Source of the DNA: Lentisphaeria bacterium
Lineage (GTDB): Bacteria; Verrucomicrobiota; Lentisphaeria; Oligosphaerales; Oligosphaeraceae
Length of the DNA stretch: 24,053 nt
Assembly: GCA_016303095.1 (NCBI GenBank)
Contig: JAEDMH010000019.1
Location: 1 to 24,053 of the forward strand
Direction of reading: 5' to 3'
The position numbers and the translations under genes are program-made. The notes under the pieces are model-generated. The model worked only from the letters and a program-made list of their open reading frames with translations. It was not told the DNA's origin and searched no databases. Of this stretch, positions 16,279 to 23,887 are shown piece after piece. Numbering within the stretch: position 1 is the first letter of the stretch; each line of letters opens with the position of its first letter.

Positions 16279-16303
16279 CTAGATCTCCTGGAAAATCTAG
16301 AAA
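16279..16303. repeat. CTAG-rich inverted repeat
   Basis: CTAGAT and ATCTAG form an inverted repeat separated by 10 nt, followed by another TCTAGA-like unit. CTAG is rare in most bacterial genomes, yet it clusters here and at 20867-20893, 21096-21118 and 23845-23887, always at the edge of repeat islands. Confidence 0.5.
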
Positions 16304-16323
16304 TCTACCCCCGGAGGGGAAAA

Positions 16324-16510
16324 TCCCAGGGCGGGACGTGCGGTTAGCACGAACCGCCCCTCCGTGTCCTCCGTGACGCCCGCAGGGCGTTTCCGTGCCT
16401 TCCGTGTTTCAAACTCCGTGCCCTCTGTGCGCCGGCTTGCCGGCGTTTCCGTGCCTTCCGTGTTTCCCCGACCTGTCCTCTGTGTTTCAAGGGTGTCTCC
16501 CAGGGCGGGA
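16324..16510. repeat. CCGTG-hairpin repeat array, family B
   Basis: The stretch consists of TCCGTG/CTGTG units interrupted by two perfect hairpins: ACGCCC-GCA-GGGCGT at 16376-16390 and CGCCGGC-TT-GCCGGCG at 16430-16445. Each is followed by the same tail, TTCCGTGCCTTCCGTGTTTC. The whole array is bracketed by direct copies of TCCCAGGGCGGGA at 16324-16336 and 16498-16510. A third module of this type is at 23932-23986. It fills the gap between the B-box gene and gndA. Confidence 0.7.
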
Positions 16511-16587
16511 GGCATTACATTATCTCCCGTCTTTTTCCCTGCATTTCCAACTTGCATAACAACTCATTTTTTCGGGAGTTCATTACC

Positions 16588-18048
16588 ATGTCGAAGAAAG
16601 CGGACATTGGCCTGATTGGATTGGCCGTCATGGGCGAGAATCTGGCCTTGAACATGGAGCGCAACGGGTATACCGTGGCGGTCTTCAATCGCAGCGTGGA
16701 GAAGGTGGATGCCTTCGTCACCGGCCGTGGAGCGGGCAAGAAGTTCATTGGATGCCACAGTCTCCAGGAGTTGGCGGAGAATCTGGAGCGTCCCCGTCGC
16801 ATCATGCTGATGATCAAGGCGGGTTCCGCCGTGGATCAGATGATTGAGAAGCTCCTGGGGGTGTTGGAGGAAGGGGACATCATCATTGACGGGGGCAATA
16901 GCTTCTTCCAGGACACCATCCGCCGCACCAAGGATTTGGCGGAGAAGGGGATTCGCTACATTGGCACGGGAGTTTCCGGCGGGGAGGAGGGCGCTTTGAA
17001 GGGGCCCTCCATCATGCCCGGAGGAAATCCCGAGGCCTGGCCCTATGTGAAGCCCATCTTCCAGGCCATCGCCGCCAAGGTGGTGGGGGATTTCCCCTGC
17101 TGCCAGTGGGTGGGGGACAACGGGGCCGGACACTATGTGAAGATGGTCCACAACGGCATCGAGTATGGCGACATGCAGATGATCTGCGAGGCCTACTGGC
17201 TCCTGAAGAACATTCTGGGACTCTCCGCCGAAGAACTCCACCAGGTCTTCACCCAGTGGAACCAGGGAGAACTCAACAGCTATCTGGTGGAAATCACCAG
17301 CGAAATCTTCGCCAAGACCGATCCTGAGACCGGAAAGCCCGTCACCGACATCATTCTGGATGTGGCGGGACAGAAGGGCACGGGCAAGTGGACCAGCCAG
17401 GGCGCCCTGGATCTGGGCGCTCCCGCTCCCACCGTGGCCGAGGCCGTCTTCGCCCGCTGCCTCTCCGCCATCAAGGAGGAGCGGGTGGCCGCCTCCCAGG
17501 TGATCCGGGATGACTCCACCACCCCCTACCAGGGGGACCGCCAGGCCTTCATCGACGCCGTCCGCCAGGCCCTCTACGCCTCCAAGATCTGCTCCTACGC
17601 CCAGGGATTCCAGCTCCTCCAACTGGCCGCCAAGGAATACCACTGGGATCTCCATTACGGGGAAATCGCTCTCCTCTGGCGGGGCGGATGCATCATCCGC
17701 GCCACCTTCCTGGAAAAGATCCACGCCGCCTTCCAGAAGAATCCCGCTTTGGCCAATCTCCTGGTGGACGACTTCTTCGGAAAGGCTGTGGCCTCCTGCG
17801 CCAAGGCCTGGCGCCAGGTGGTGGCCCAGGCCGTCCTCTCCGGCGTCCCCGTCCCCGCCTTCTCCAGCGCTCTGGCCTACTACGACGGCTATCGCTCCGC
17901 CTGCCTCCCCGCCAATCTCCTCCAGGCCCAGCGGGATTACTTCGGCGCCCATACCTACGAGCGCACCGACCGGCCTCGGGGACAGTTCTTCCACACGGAA
18001 TGGACCGAGGATTGCGGCAAGACCGTCTCCGGCACCTATAACGCCTAG
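16588..18048 (+). CDS. gnd: 6-phosphogluconate dehydrogenase, decarboxylating
   Basis: Converts 6-phosphogluconate and NADP+ to ribulose 5-phosphate, CO2 and NADPH in the oxidative pentose phosphate pathway. The N-terminal Rossmann motif is IGLIGLAVMGENLALN, with NRS at 34-36 at the end of the second strand. The active-site set K185, H188, N189, E192 lies in VKMVHNGIEYGDMQ. The family signature IILDVAGQKGTGKW is at about 255-268. At 486 residues it is the usual long form. The ATG at 16588 is chosen because GGGAG precedes it by about 9 nt; an earlier ATG at 16552 has no such site. Codon use changes from G-ending (GAG, TTG) to C-ending along the gene. It is followed after 96 nt by a LarA-like gene and then a sugar kinase. 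Confidence 0.97.
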   Translation: MSKKADIGLIGLAVMGENLALNMERNGYTVAVFNRSVEKVDAFVTGRGAGKKFIGCHSLQELAENLERPRRIMLMIKAGSAVDQMIEKLLGVLEEGDIIIDGGNSFFQDTIRRTKDLAEKGIRYIGTGVSGGEEGALKGPSIMPGGNPEAWPYVKPIFQAIAAKVVGDFPCCQWVGDNGAGHYVKMVHNGIEYGDMQMICEAYWLLKNILGLSAEELHQVFTQWNQGELNSYLVEITSEIFAKTDPETGKPVTDIILDVAGQKGTGKWTSQGALDLGAPAPTVAEAVFARCLSAIKEERVAASQVIRDDSTTPYQGDRQAFIDAVRQALYASKICSYAQGFQLLQLAAKEYHWDLHYGEIALLWRGGCIIRATFLEKIHAAFQKNPALANLLVDDFFGKAVASCAKAWRQVVAQAVLSGVPVPAFSSALAYYDGYRSACLPANLLQAQRDYFGAHTYERTDRPRGQFFHTEWTEDCGKTVSGTYNA

Positions 18049-18144
18049 TCTCTTCCTCCCCACCTACCCCCGGGACGCTCCCCAAAGTTTGGCGGAGACG
18101 CCCCCGGGGGTTCCCTTTCTCCCCCCCCCGCTGATTTCACTTCC

Positions 18145-19431
18145 ATGGCACTGTTCACCAGCCTTGGCGGAAAGAATCTCGCCATCGACGATTCCCAACT
18201 CCGGGAACTCCTCCGGGAAACCATCCGGGCCACCGGCAAGACTCCACGGAAGATGCTGCTGCTGCCCCCGGACCACACCCGCCTCAACTCCTACGCCGGC
18301 CCCATCACCCGGATGCTCTGGGAGGAGTGGTCCGACCGGTGCCACATCGATATCATGCCAGCCCTGGGCACCCATAAGCCCATGACCGACGAACAGCTGG
18401 AGATGATGTTCGGCCCCCAAATCCCCAAGTCCGCCTTCCGGGTCCACGACTGGCGTAACGGAGTGCGCACCCTGGGAACGGTCCCCTCCTCCTTCATCCA
18501 GGAACTCTCCGGAGGACGCCTGGACTATGAGGTCCAGGTCCAGGCCAACGAACTCCTCTTCCAAGACTACGACCTGATTCTCTCCATCGGCCAAATCGTC
18601 CCCCACGAGGTGGTGGGCATGGCCAACTACACCAAGAACATCATGGTGGGGGTGGGCGGCCCCGACATGATCAACAAATCCCACTTCCTGGGGGCCGTCA
18701 GCGGCATGGAACAGCTCATGGGACGGGCCGACACCCCCGTGCGCCGACTCTTCAACTACGGCGTGGATACGTTCCTCAGCCAACTGCCCCTGGTCTATCT
18801 CCATACGGTCCTCTCCCGGGACGAGGCCTCCGGCGCCATGGCCCTCCGGGGATTCTTCTCCGGCACCGGCCCCGATGCCTATCTGGCGGCCTGCAAACTG
18901 GCCGTGGAGACCAATCTGGTTCTCCTGGATCAGCCCCTGAAAAAGGTCCTGGTCTACCTGGATCCCCAGGAGTTCAAGAGCACTTGGCTGGGCAACAAGG
19001 CCATCTACCGCACCCGCATGGCCATCGCCGACGACGGGGATCTGATCATCCTGGCCCCCGGCCTCCGGGAGTTCGGGGAGGATCCCCAGATGGACGCCCT
19101 CATCCGAAAATACGGCTACAAGGGCACCCCCGCCACCCTCCAGGCGGTCAAGGAAAACCAGGATATGCGGGAGAATCTGGGGGGCGCCGCCCACCTCATC
19201 CATGGCTCCTCCGAGGGCCGCTTCCGCATCACCTACTGCCCCGGCCCCCAGGTCTCCCCCCAGGAAATCCAACAGGTGGGCTTCGCCTACGGCAATCTCC
19301 AGGAAATGCTGGAGAAGTATCACCCCGAAACCCTGAAGGACGGACTCCAGACGGTCAACGGAGAGGAGATCTTCTACATCAGCAATCCGGCTCTGGGCCT
19401 CTGGGCCCTGAAACGCAATTTCCTAAACTAG
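18145..19431 (+). CDS. LarA-superfamily nickel-dependent hydroxyacid racemase/epimerase homologue
   Basis: A DUF2088/lactate-racemase-domain protein of 428 residues. The superfamily inverts alpha-hydroxy acids using a nickel-pincer cofactor. Residues corresponding to the L. plantarum LarA active site are present: D43 and R46 in PPDHTR, H77 in ALGTHKPMT, and H154 and K164 in PHEVVGMANYTKNI. The His-to-Lys spacing of 10 is the same as in LarA (H174/K184). K164 is the cofactor-attachment candidate. The usual glycine-rich stretch before the lysine is replaced by MANYT, which sets it apart from true lactate racemases. It resembles the subgroup often labelled D-mannonate or D-gluconate epimerase (FKSTWLGNKAIYRTRMA, LAPGLREFGEDPQ). 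The flanking gnd and KDG-kinase-like genes also point to a sugar acid as substrate. The cofactor-making genes larB, larC and larE are not in this window. Confidence 0.85.
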   Translation: MALFTSLGGKNLAIDDSQLRELLRETIRATGKTPRKMLLLPPDHTRLNSYAGPITRMLWEEWSDRCHIDIMPALGTHKPMTDEQLEMMFGPQIPKSAFRVHDWRNGVRTLGTVPSSFIQELSGGRLDYEVQVQANELLFQDYDLILSIGQIVPHEVVGMANYTKNIMVGVGGPDMINKSHFLGAVSGMEQLMGRADTPVRRLFNYGVDTFLSQLPLVYLHTVLSRDEASGAMALRGFFSGTGPDAYLAACKLAVETNLVLLDQPLKKVLVYLDPQEFKSTWLGNKAIYRTRMAIADDGDLIILAPGLREFGEDPQMDALIRKYGYKGTPATLQAVKENQDMRENLGGAAHLIHGSSEGRFRITYCPGPQVSPQEIQQVGFAYGNLQEMLEKYHPETLKDGLQTVNGEEIFYISNPALGLWALKRNFLN

Positions 19432-19488
19432 GGCAGGGCACATCCCCCCTCCCTCTTCCTTCATCCCCCACAAAATCTTCCCACTCCT

Positions 19489-20568
19489 ATGCCGATCTCC
19501 TTCCGCCAAGACGCCAAATACGCCATGCTCGTCCCCTCCAGCATGGGACTCCGACTCACCCCCGCCGATGGACAGCCTTTCCATTGCTCCGATACCTTCA
19601 AGGTCCAGGTGACCTCCGCCGAAACCAATGTGGCCAGCGTCCCCTCCTTCCTGGGCATGCCCGTGAAGGTCCTCACCGCCTTCGTGAAGGATAGCCCCGT
19701 GGCCCGCATGATCAAGGATAATCTGGCGGGACGACACATGGACTACGAAGGCCCCGAAGTGGAGCAGGGCGGCCCCTGGGGCTATCGCCACCAGTTCAAT
19801 CTGGCGGACAGCGGCTACGGCAGCCGGGGACCCCGGGTCCAGAATGACCGGGCCGGCGAGGTGGGACGCATCCTGGATACGAAATACTTCGATCTGGAGC
19901 GGATCTTCGGACAGGAGGGCGTGAAGATCGTCCATCTCTCCGGTCTCATTGGCGCCCTCTCTCCCGAAACCAGCCGCTTCTGCCTGGAGCTGGCCCGGGC
20001 CGCCAAAGCCCACGGCACCCGCATCTCCTTCGACCTGAACTACCGGGCCTCCTTCTGGAAGAACCGGGAGCAGGAACTCCATGATATCTTCTCCGAAATC
20101 GCCTCCATGGCCGATGTGCTCATCGGCAACGAGGAGGATTTCCAGCTCTGCCTGGGCATCCAGGGACCCGAGGCTGGCGGAAAGGATATCGCCCAGAAGA
20201 TGGAGAGCTTCAAGGAAATGGTGGTCCGGGTAAAGGCCGCCTATCCCCATGCCACCGCCTTCGCCACCACACTCCGGGAGGTCATTAGCGCCAATCGACA
20301 CCGCTGGGGCGCCATCACCAATGTGGACGGAGAGTGGCAAATCGTGGAACCCCGGGAAATCGGCGTCCTGGACCGCATCGGCGGCGGCGACGGCTTCGTG
20401 GGCGGTTTCCTCTACGCCATGCTCAAGGGCATGGCCCCCGAAAAGTGGATCCAGTTCGGATGGGCCACCGGCGCCCTGGCCACCACTCACCTCACCGATT
20501 ACGCCCAGCCTGCCGATGAGGAACAGGTCTGGAGCATCTGGGGGGGGAATGCCCGCGTCAAACGCTAA
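19489..20568 (+). CDS. PfkB-family sugar kinase, KDG-kinase-like
   Basis: A ribokinase-fold kinase of 359 residues, probably phosphorylating a sugar acid such as 2-keto-3-deoxygluconate. The second PfkB signature is DRIGGGDGF at 295-303, with catalytic base D301; GGGD replaces the common GAGD, a variant known in KDG kinases. FDLNYRASFW at 181-190 matches the FDxNYRxxLW segment of KdgK, and NEEDF at 214-218 is the usual NExE-type element. It starts 57 nt after the LarA-like gene, so the two are probably cotranscribed. Together they suggest epimerisation and phosphorylation of hexonates or keto-deoxyacids. The dehydratase and aldolase that would complete the route are not present here. No Shine-Dalgarno site is visible. 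Confidence 0.85.
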   Translation: MPISFRQDAKYAMLVPSSMGLRLTPADGQPFHCSDTFKVQVTSAETNVASVPSFLGMPVKVLTAFVKDSPVARMIKDNLAGRHMDYEGPEVEQGGPWGYRHQFNLADSGYGSRGPRVQNDRAGEVGRILDTKYFDLERIFGQEGVKIVHLSGLIGALSPETSRFCLELARAAKAHGTRISFDLNYRASFWKNREQELHDIFSEIASMADVLIGNEEDFQLCLGIQGPEAGGKDIAQKMESFKEMVVRVKAAYPHATAFATTLREVISANRHRWGAITNVDGEWQIVEPREIGVLDRIGGGDGFVGGFLYAMLKGMAPEKWIQFGWATGALATTHLTDYAQPADEEQVWSIWGGNARVKR

Positions 20569-20580
20569 CCAGGAATTTGA

Positions 20581-20858
20581 TGAGTCGTTGCTTTTGCGCC
20601 ACTGGCTTCATCAGGGCTCGGTCACATGGGTGACCATGCTCCCTCTCCCTTCTTTGCCCTGACGCAAAATCCCCAGCCTCCTCAACTCCCTGGCCCCCAC
20701 CCCGCTGAGTCGTTGCTTTTGCGCCACTGGCTTCATCAGGGCTCGGTCACATGGGTGACCATGCTCCCTCTCCCTTCTTTGCCCTGACGCAAAATCCCCA
20801 GCCTCCTCAACTCCCTGGCCCCCACCCCGCTGAATCGTTGCTTTTGCGCCACTGGCTT
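20581..20858. repeat. 125-bp tandem repeat with nested stem structure, 2.2 copies
   Basis: Two contiguous copies at 20581-20705 and 20706-20830 appear identical, followed by a truncated third (20831-20858, one mismatch). Each copy can fold into three nested stems. In copy 1, TTTTGCG 20592-20598 pairs with CGCAAAA 20663-20669; TCAGGGC 20611-20617 pairs with GCCCTGA 20656-20662; GGTCAC 20620-20625 pairs with GTGACC 20630-20635. The two 3' arms are adjacent. The array begins 12 nt after the kinase stop codon. It is not a CRISPR array, because there are no spacers. Confidence 0.85.
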
Positions 20859-20866
20859 TAGATAGG

Positions 20867-20893
20867 TTCTAGAGATTCTAGAGATTCTAGAGG
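20867..20893. repeat. Three direct repeats of TTCTAGAGA
   Basis: Units at 20867-20875, 20876-20884 and 20885-20893, the last ending in G instead of A. They abut the left edge of the family A repeat, and a related CTAG-rich stretch at 21096-21118 abuts its right edge. Confidence 0.75.
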
Positions 20894-21091
20894 CGCCGGG
20901 GGTTGCGCTGCGCTTCACCCCCGGCGCAAGGCCTGGCCTGCCACCCCTCTGGGGTTCGGCTTCTATTTGGGGTCTGCCGGGGGTTACGGTCGTCCCTTTG
21001 GTCCTCCCTTCACCCCCGTCTAGCGATCCTCCCACCCCTGCCGGGGTTCAAGAGGATTGCCCCCTTTGTCCCCCGCAAGCGGGGGGGAATT
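20891..21091. repeat. Dispersed GC-rich intergenic repeat, family A, copy 2
   Basis: Second copy of the element at 15406-15617, with the same order of blocks (AAGGCCTGGCCTGCCACCCC, then CCTCCCTTCACCCCCGTCTA). It ends in a perfect hairpin CCCCCGC-AA-GCGGGGG at 21070-21085. ACCCC/GGGGT stems are kept while their loops differ (TCT and TGCC). This suggests that the structure is conserved or copied rather than coding. Confidence 0.75.
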
Positions 21092-21095
21092 GAGG

Positions 21096-21118
21096 TTCTA
21101 GAAATCTAGAAATTCTAG
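21096..21118. repeat. CTAG-rich inverted repeat
   Basis: TTCTAGA at 21096-21102 and TCTAGAA at 21105-21111 form a perfect 7-bp inverted repeat with a 2-nt centre, followed by another TTCTAG at 21113-21118. It lies 19 nt before the aminotransferase start codon, so it would be in or near that gene's promoter or leader. Confidence 0.65.
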
Positions 21119-21136
21119 TCAAAGAAAAAACACACC

Positions 21137-22354
21137 ATGCGTTTGGTTTCCGAAAAGATTTTGGAATCCCAGAAGGGATCCAGCTGGATCCGCCGGATGT
21201 TTGAGGCGGGCATTGAATTGAAGAAGCAATATGGGGCTGACAAGGTCTACGACTTCAGCCTTGGCAGTCCCGACCTGAAGCCCCCGGTGGCGGTCATCGA
21301 CACCCTCCGGGGCTTGGCGGACACGGTGAATGTTCCCGCCGGTCTGGGCTATATGCCCAATGCCGGCTATCCCGCCGCCCGGGAAGCGTTAGCCCTCTGG
21401 GCCTCCCAGGAACAGGGCGTGAAGATCCCGGCGGAGAATATTGTGGTGACCGTGGGGGCCGCCGGCGCCCTGAACTGCCTCTTCAAGGCGGTTCTCCTCC
21501 CCGGGGACGAGGTGCTCTGCCCCGCTCCCTACTTCGTGGAATACGGCTCCTACTGCGGGAACTTCGGCGGCGTCCTGAAGGTGGTCCCCAGCCATCCCGG
21601 CACCTTCCAGCTGGATCTGGAGGGCATCCGAAAGGCCATCACCGACCGCACCCGCATCCTTCTCATCAACAGCCCCAACAATCCCGCCGGCGTCATCTAC
21701 TCCCCAGAGGAACTCCAGGCCCTGGCCCAAATCCTCCAGGAAGCCAGCAAGGGACGGGAACAGCCCATCCTCCTGGCCGCCGACGAACCCTACCGGTTCC
21801 TGGCCTTCGATGGACGGACTGTCCCCTCCGTCTTCCCCGCCTATCCCTACTCCGTGGTCTGCTCCTCCTTCTCCAAGAATCTGGGACTGGCGGGAGAACG
21901 GGTGGGCTATGTGGTGGCCAATCCCGCTCTCCCCAAGGAGGAAAGCGCCCAACTGGTGGCGGGACTGATTCTCACCAACCGCACCATCGGCTACGTGAAC
22001 GCCCCCTGCATTGGACAAAAGCTCATCATCGGCGCCGTGGAGCACTTGGAGGAGACCCTCCGGGGCCAAAATGCCCAGCGGGAGGTCTATGCCCGCCGCC
22101 GCGCCCTTATGGCCAGCATCCTGGATGAGGCGAAAATCCCCTACCAAATGCCGGCGGGCACCTTCTATTTCTTCCCCAAGGCTCCCCACGGACAGGATGA
22201 CTTGGCCTTTGTCCAGAAGCTGGCGGAGCAGCGCATCCTGGCGGTCCCCGGTTCCGGCTTCGGCTATCCCGGCTATTTCCGTCTGGCGCTCTGCGTGGAT
22301 GACCAGGTGATTCAGAATTCCCGACAGGGCTTCCTGGCGGCCGCCCAGGCATAG
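21137..22354 (+). CDS. Class I/II pyridoxal-phosphate-dependent aminotransferase
   Basis: Fold-type I aminotransferase of 405 residues, most like the aspartate aminotransferase subgroup. Visible family landmarks are DFSLGSPDLKPP near the N-terminus, VGAAGALNCLFKAVLLPGDEV, INSPNNPAGVIYSPEEL (the Asn that contacts the cofactor ring), AADEPYRFLAF, the PLP lysine K247 in SSFSKNLGLAGERVGY, and YFRLALCV near the C-terminus with the substrate-carboxylate arginine. The donor and acceptor cannot be told from sequence alone. The start follows CTAG-rich repeats and the context ACACACCATG. Early codons are A/T- and G-ending, later ones C-ending. The next gene starts 49 nt after the stop, beyond a hairpin. 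Confidence 0.93.
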   Translation: MRLVSEKILESQKGSSWIRRMFEAGIELKKQYGADKVYDFSLGSPDLKPPVAVIDTLRGLADTVNVPAGLGYMPNAGYPAAREALALWASQEQGVKIPAENIVVTVGAAGALNCLFKAVLLPGDEVLCPAPYFVEYGSYCGNFGGVLKVVPSHPGTFQLDLEGIRKAITDRTRILLINSPNNPAGVIYSPEELQALAQILQEASKGREQPILLAADEPYRFLAFDGRTVPSVFPAYPYSVVCSSFSKNLGLAGERVGYVVANPALPKEESAQLVAGLILTNRTIGYVNAPCIGQKLIIGAVEHLEETLRGQNAQREVYARRRALMASILDEAKIPYQMPAGTFYFFPKAPHGQDDLAFVQKLAEQRILAVPGSGFGYPGYFRLALCVDDQVIQNSRQGFLAAAQA

Positions 22355-22362
22355 GGCAGGGC

Positions 22363-22390
22363 GGGTCTCCCGGGGGGGGGAGGGAGACCC
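22363..22390 (+). terminator. Hairpin between aminotransferase and flavoprotein genes
   Basis: GGGTCTCCC at 22363-22371 pairs perfectly with GGGAGACCC at 22382-22390 around a G-rich 10-nt loop. It lies 8 nt after the aminotransferase stop codon. There is no T-run, so it may be an attenuating or transcript-stabilising hairpin instead of a true terminator. Confidence 0.45.
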
Positions 22391-22403
22391 CGCATATTGT
22401 GTC

Positions 22404-23807
22404 ATGGAGCAGCGGCAGGATTATCCGGAGGTGGCGGTGTTAGGGGGGGGGCCTGCAGGACTGGCCGCCGCCCTGCGCCTGGCCCGCTGCGGCAAGCGGG
22501 TGGGACTCTGGGAAAGGCATAGCCGACTGGGAGGAATGAACTCCTGGTATCTCCGAAAGGGCAGGGTGCTGGATACCGGGCTCCACGCCCTCACCAACTT
22601 CGCCTCCCCCCAGGACACCGCCGCCCCCCTGAATCAACTCCTGCGACAGCTCCGACTGCGACGCCAGGATCTCCATCTCACTCCCCAGCAACGCTCCCGC
22701 ATCCTCTTCCCCCAGGGAGAAATCGTGCTCACCAACGACTTCTCGTCGGTGGCCGAACAGATCCGCCGCCTCTTCCCCCAGGATTTTCCCGGCTTCACCG
22801 CTCTGGTGGAGGAGCTCCGCCAACGGGGATACCACAGCACCACCCCCCAGGGAGACTCCGCCAACGCCCTCCTGGAACGCTATCTCGCCTCTCCCCTCCT
22901 CCGGGATATGCTCCGCTTCCCTGTCTTCTTCTATGGATGCCCCACCCGGTCGGACATGGAGGCCACCGCCTTCGCCACCATGTTCCGCAGCATCTTCCTG
23001 GAGGGACTGGGACGCCCCGCCGGCGGCATGCGCCCCTTCCTGGAAACCCTGGAAGCCCGCCTCCGACAAGAACAGGTGTCCCTCCATCTGGGGGAAGGGG
23101 TGAAAGAAATCCTGCTGGATGCCCAGGGGAGAACGCGGGGAATCCTTACCGACCAGGGCGAGGAAATCCCGGTCTCTCAAGTGATCTCCACCCTGGGTGC
23201 CCGGGAAACCGCCGCTCTCTGTCCCCCGGGAACCTGTCCCGCCCTGGAACAATGCCCTCCGGGGGAAATCTGCTTCCTGGAGGCGATCTTCTCCCTCCCC
23301 AACCCCCCGGCATCCTACGGATTCCAGGACGCGGTCCTCTTCCTTTGCCGCCAAAATCGCTTCTCCTACAGCCCCACCAGCCACGGGGAAAACCAGGCCC
23401 TCCTGGTCTGCGCCCCGGGAAACTATCAGGGAGAGGATACTTCCCCCGAGGCCACGCTCCTCCGGATCTCCGCCATGACCCAAAAGGAACTCTGGAAGAA
23501 AACCCAGGACCCGGCAACCTATGCCCAACGAAAACGCCAGGCCGCGGAAGCCCTCCGGCAGGCCCTAGAAGAATATTTCCCCGCCATGGCCCAGGAGGCA
23601 ACTCTCCTGGATGCCTTCACCCCCCATACGATCCACGCCTTCACCGGACACGCCAATGGCGCCATCTATGGCTCCCCCCAAAAAGTCCCCCAGGGAGACA
23701 CCGGACTCCCCGGACTCACCCTGGCCGGCACAGACCAGGGACTCCTGGGCATCGTGGGCGCCATGCTCTCCGGCGTCCTCGCCGCCAATGCCCTCGCAAG
23801 AGATTGA
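22404..23807 (+). CDS. FAD-dependent oxidoreductase, phytoene-desaturase-like
   Basis: A 467-residue flavoprotein of the carotenoid desaturase/amine-oxidase-like superfamily. The FAD-binding motif is VAVLGGGPAGLAAALRLARCGKRVGLWERHSRLGG at the N-terminus, shown here only by its key blocks GGGPAGLAA and ERHSRLGG. DTGLHAL at about residues 53-59 matches the D-GLH motif of the CrtI and RetSat groups. The C-terminal GLTLAGTDQGLLGIVGAMLSG matches the second FAD-contacting motif. The central part is variable and probably binds a hydrophobic substrate. It could act on carotenoids or squalene-like lipids, or be a retinol-saturase-like enzyme, but no carotenoid genes lie nearby. It follows the aminotransferase by 49 nt without a Shine-Dalgarno site. 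A functional link between the two is not evident. Confidence 0.85.
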   Translation: MEQRQDYPEVAVLGGGPAGLAAALRLARCGKRVGLWERHSRLGGMNSWYLRKGRVLDTGLHALTNFASPQDTAAPLNQLLRQLRLRRQDLHLTPQQRSRILFPQGEIVLTNDFSSVAEQIRRLFPQDFPGFTALVEELRQRGYHSTTPQGDSANALLERYLASPLLRDMLRFPVFFYGCPTRSDMEATAFATMFRSIFLEGLGRPAGGMRPFLETLEARLRQEQVSLHLGEGVKEILLDAQGRTRGILTDQGEEIPVSQVISTLGARETAALCPPGTCPALEQCPPGEICFLEAIFSLPNPPASYGFQDAVLFLCRQNRFSYSPTSHGENQALLVCAPGNYQGEDTSPEATLLRISAMTQKELWKKTQDPATYAQRKRQAAEALRQALEEYFPAMAQEATLLDAFTPHTIHAFTGHANGAIYGSPQKVPQGDTGLPGLTLAGTDQGLLGIVGAMLSGVLAANALARD

Positions 23808-23844
23808 TAGCGGAGGGGGATTTACGGTGTTATGTCATTGGAAA

Positions 23845-23887
23845 CTAGAGATCTAGAGATCTACAACTCCTAGAGAATCTAGGAGTT
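23845..23887. repeat. CTAG-rich repeats with a 10-bp hairpin
   Basis: Two direct CTAGAGAT units at 23845-23860 are followed by AACTCCTAGA (23865-23874) and TCTAGGAGTT (23878-23887), a perfect 10-bp stem with loop GAA. No T-run follows. The hairpin lies 57 nt after the flavoprotein stop. Confidence 0.7.

Noticed and set aside
20592..20617. Hammerhead-ribozyme-like CTGATGA on the minus strand of the 125-bp repeat
   Set aside because: The GAAA core is missing (GCAAAA instead), and the same bases pair in the nested stems, so it is probably chance.
20581..20858. Tandem repeat as a CRISPR array
   Set aside because: The 125-bp units are directly adjacent and identical throughout. There are no short repeats separated by unique spacers and no cas genes.
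20736..21035. Small minus-strand ORF inside the repeat island
   Set aside because: It runs through two different repeat families and changes with each repeat unit, so it is a by-product of the repeats.
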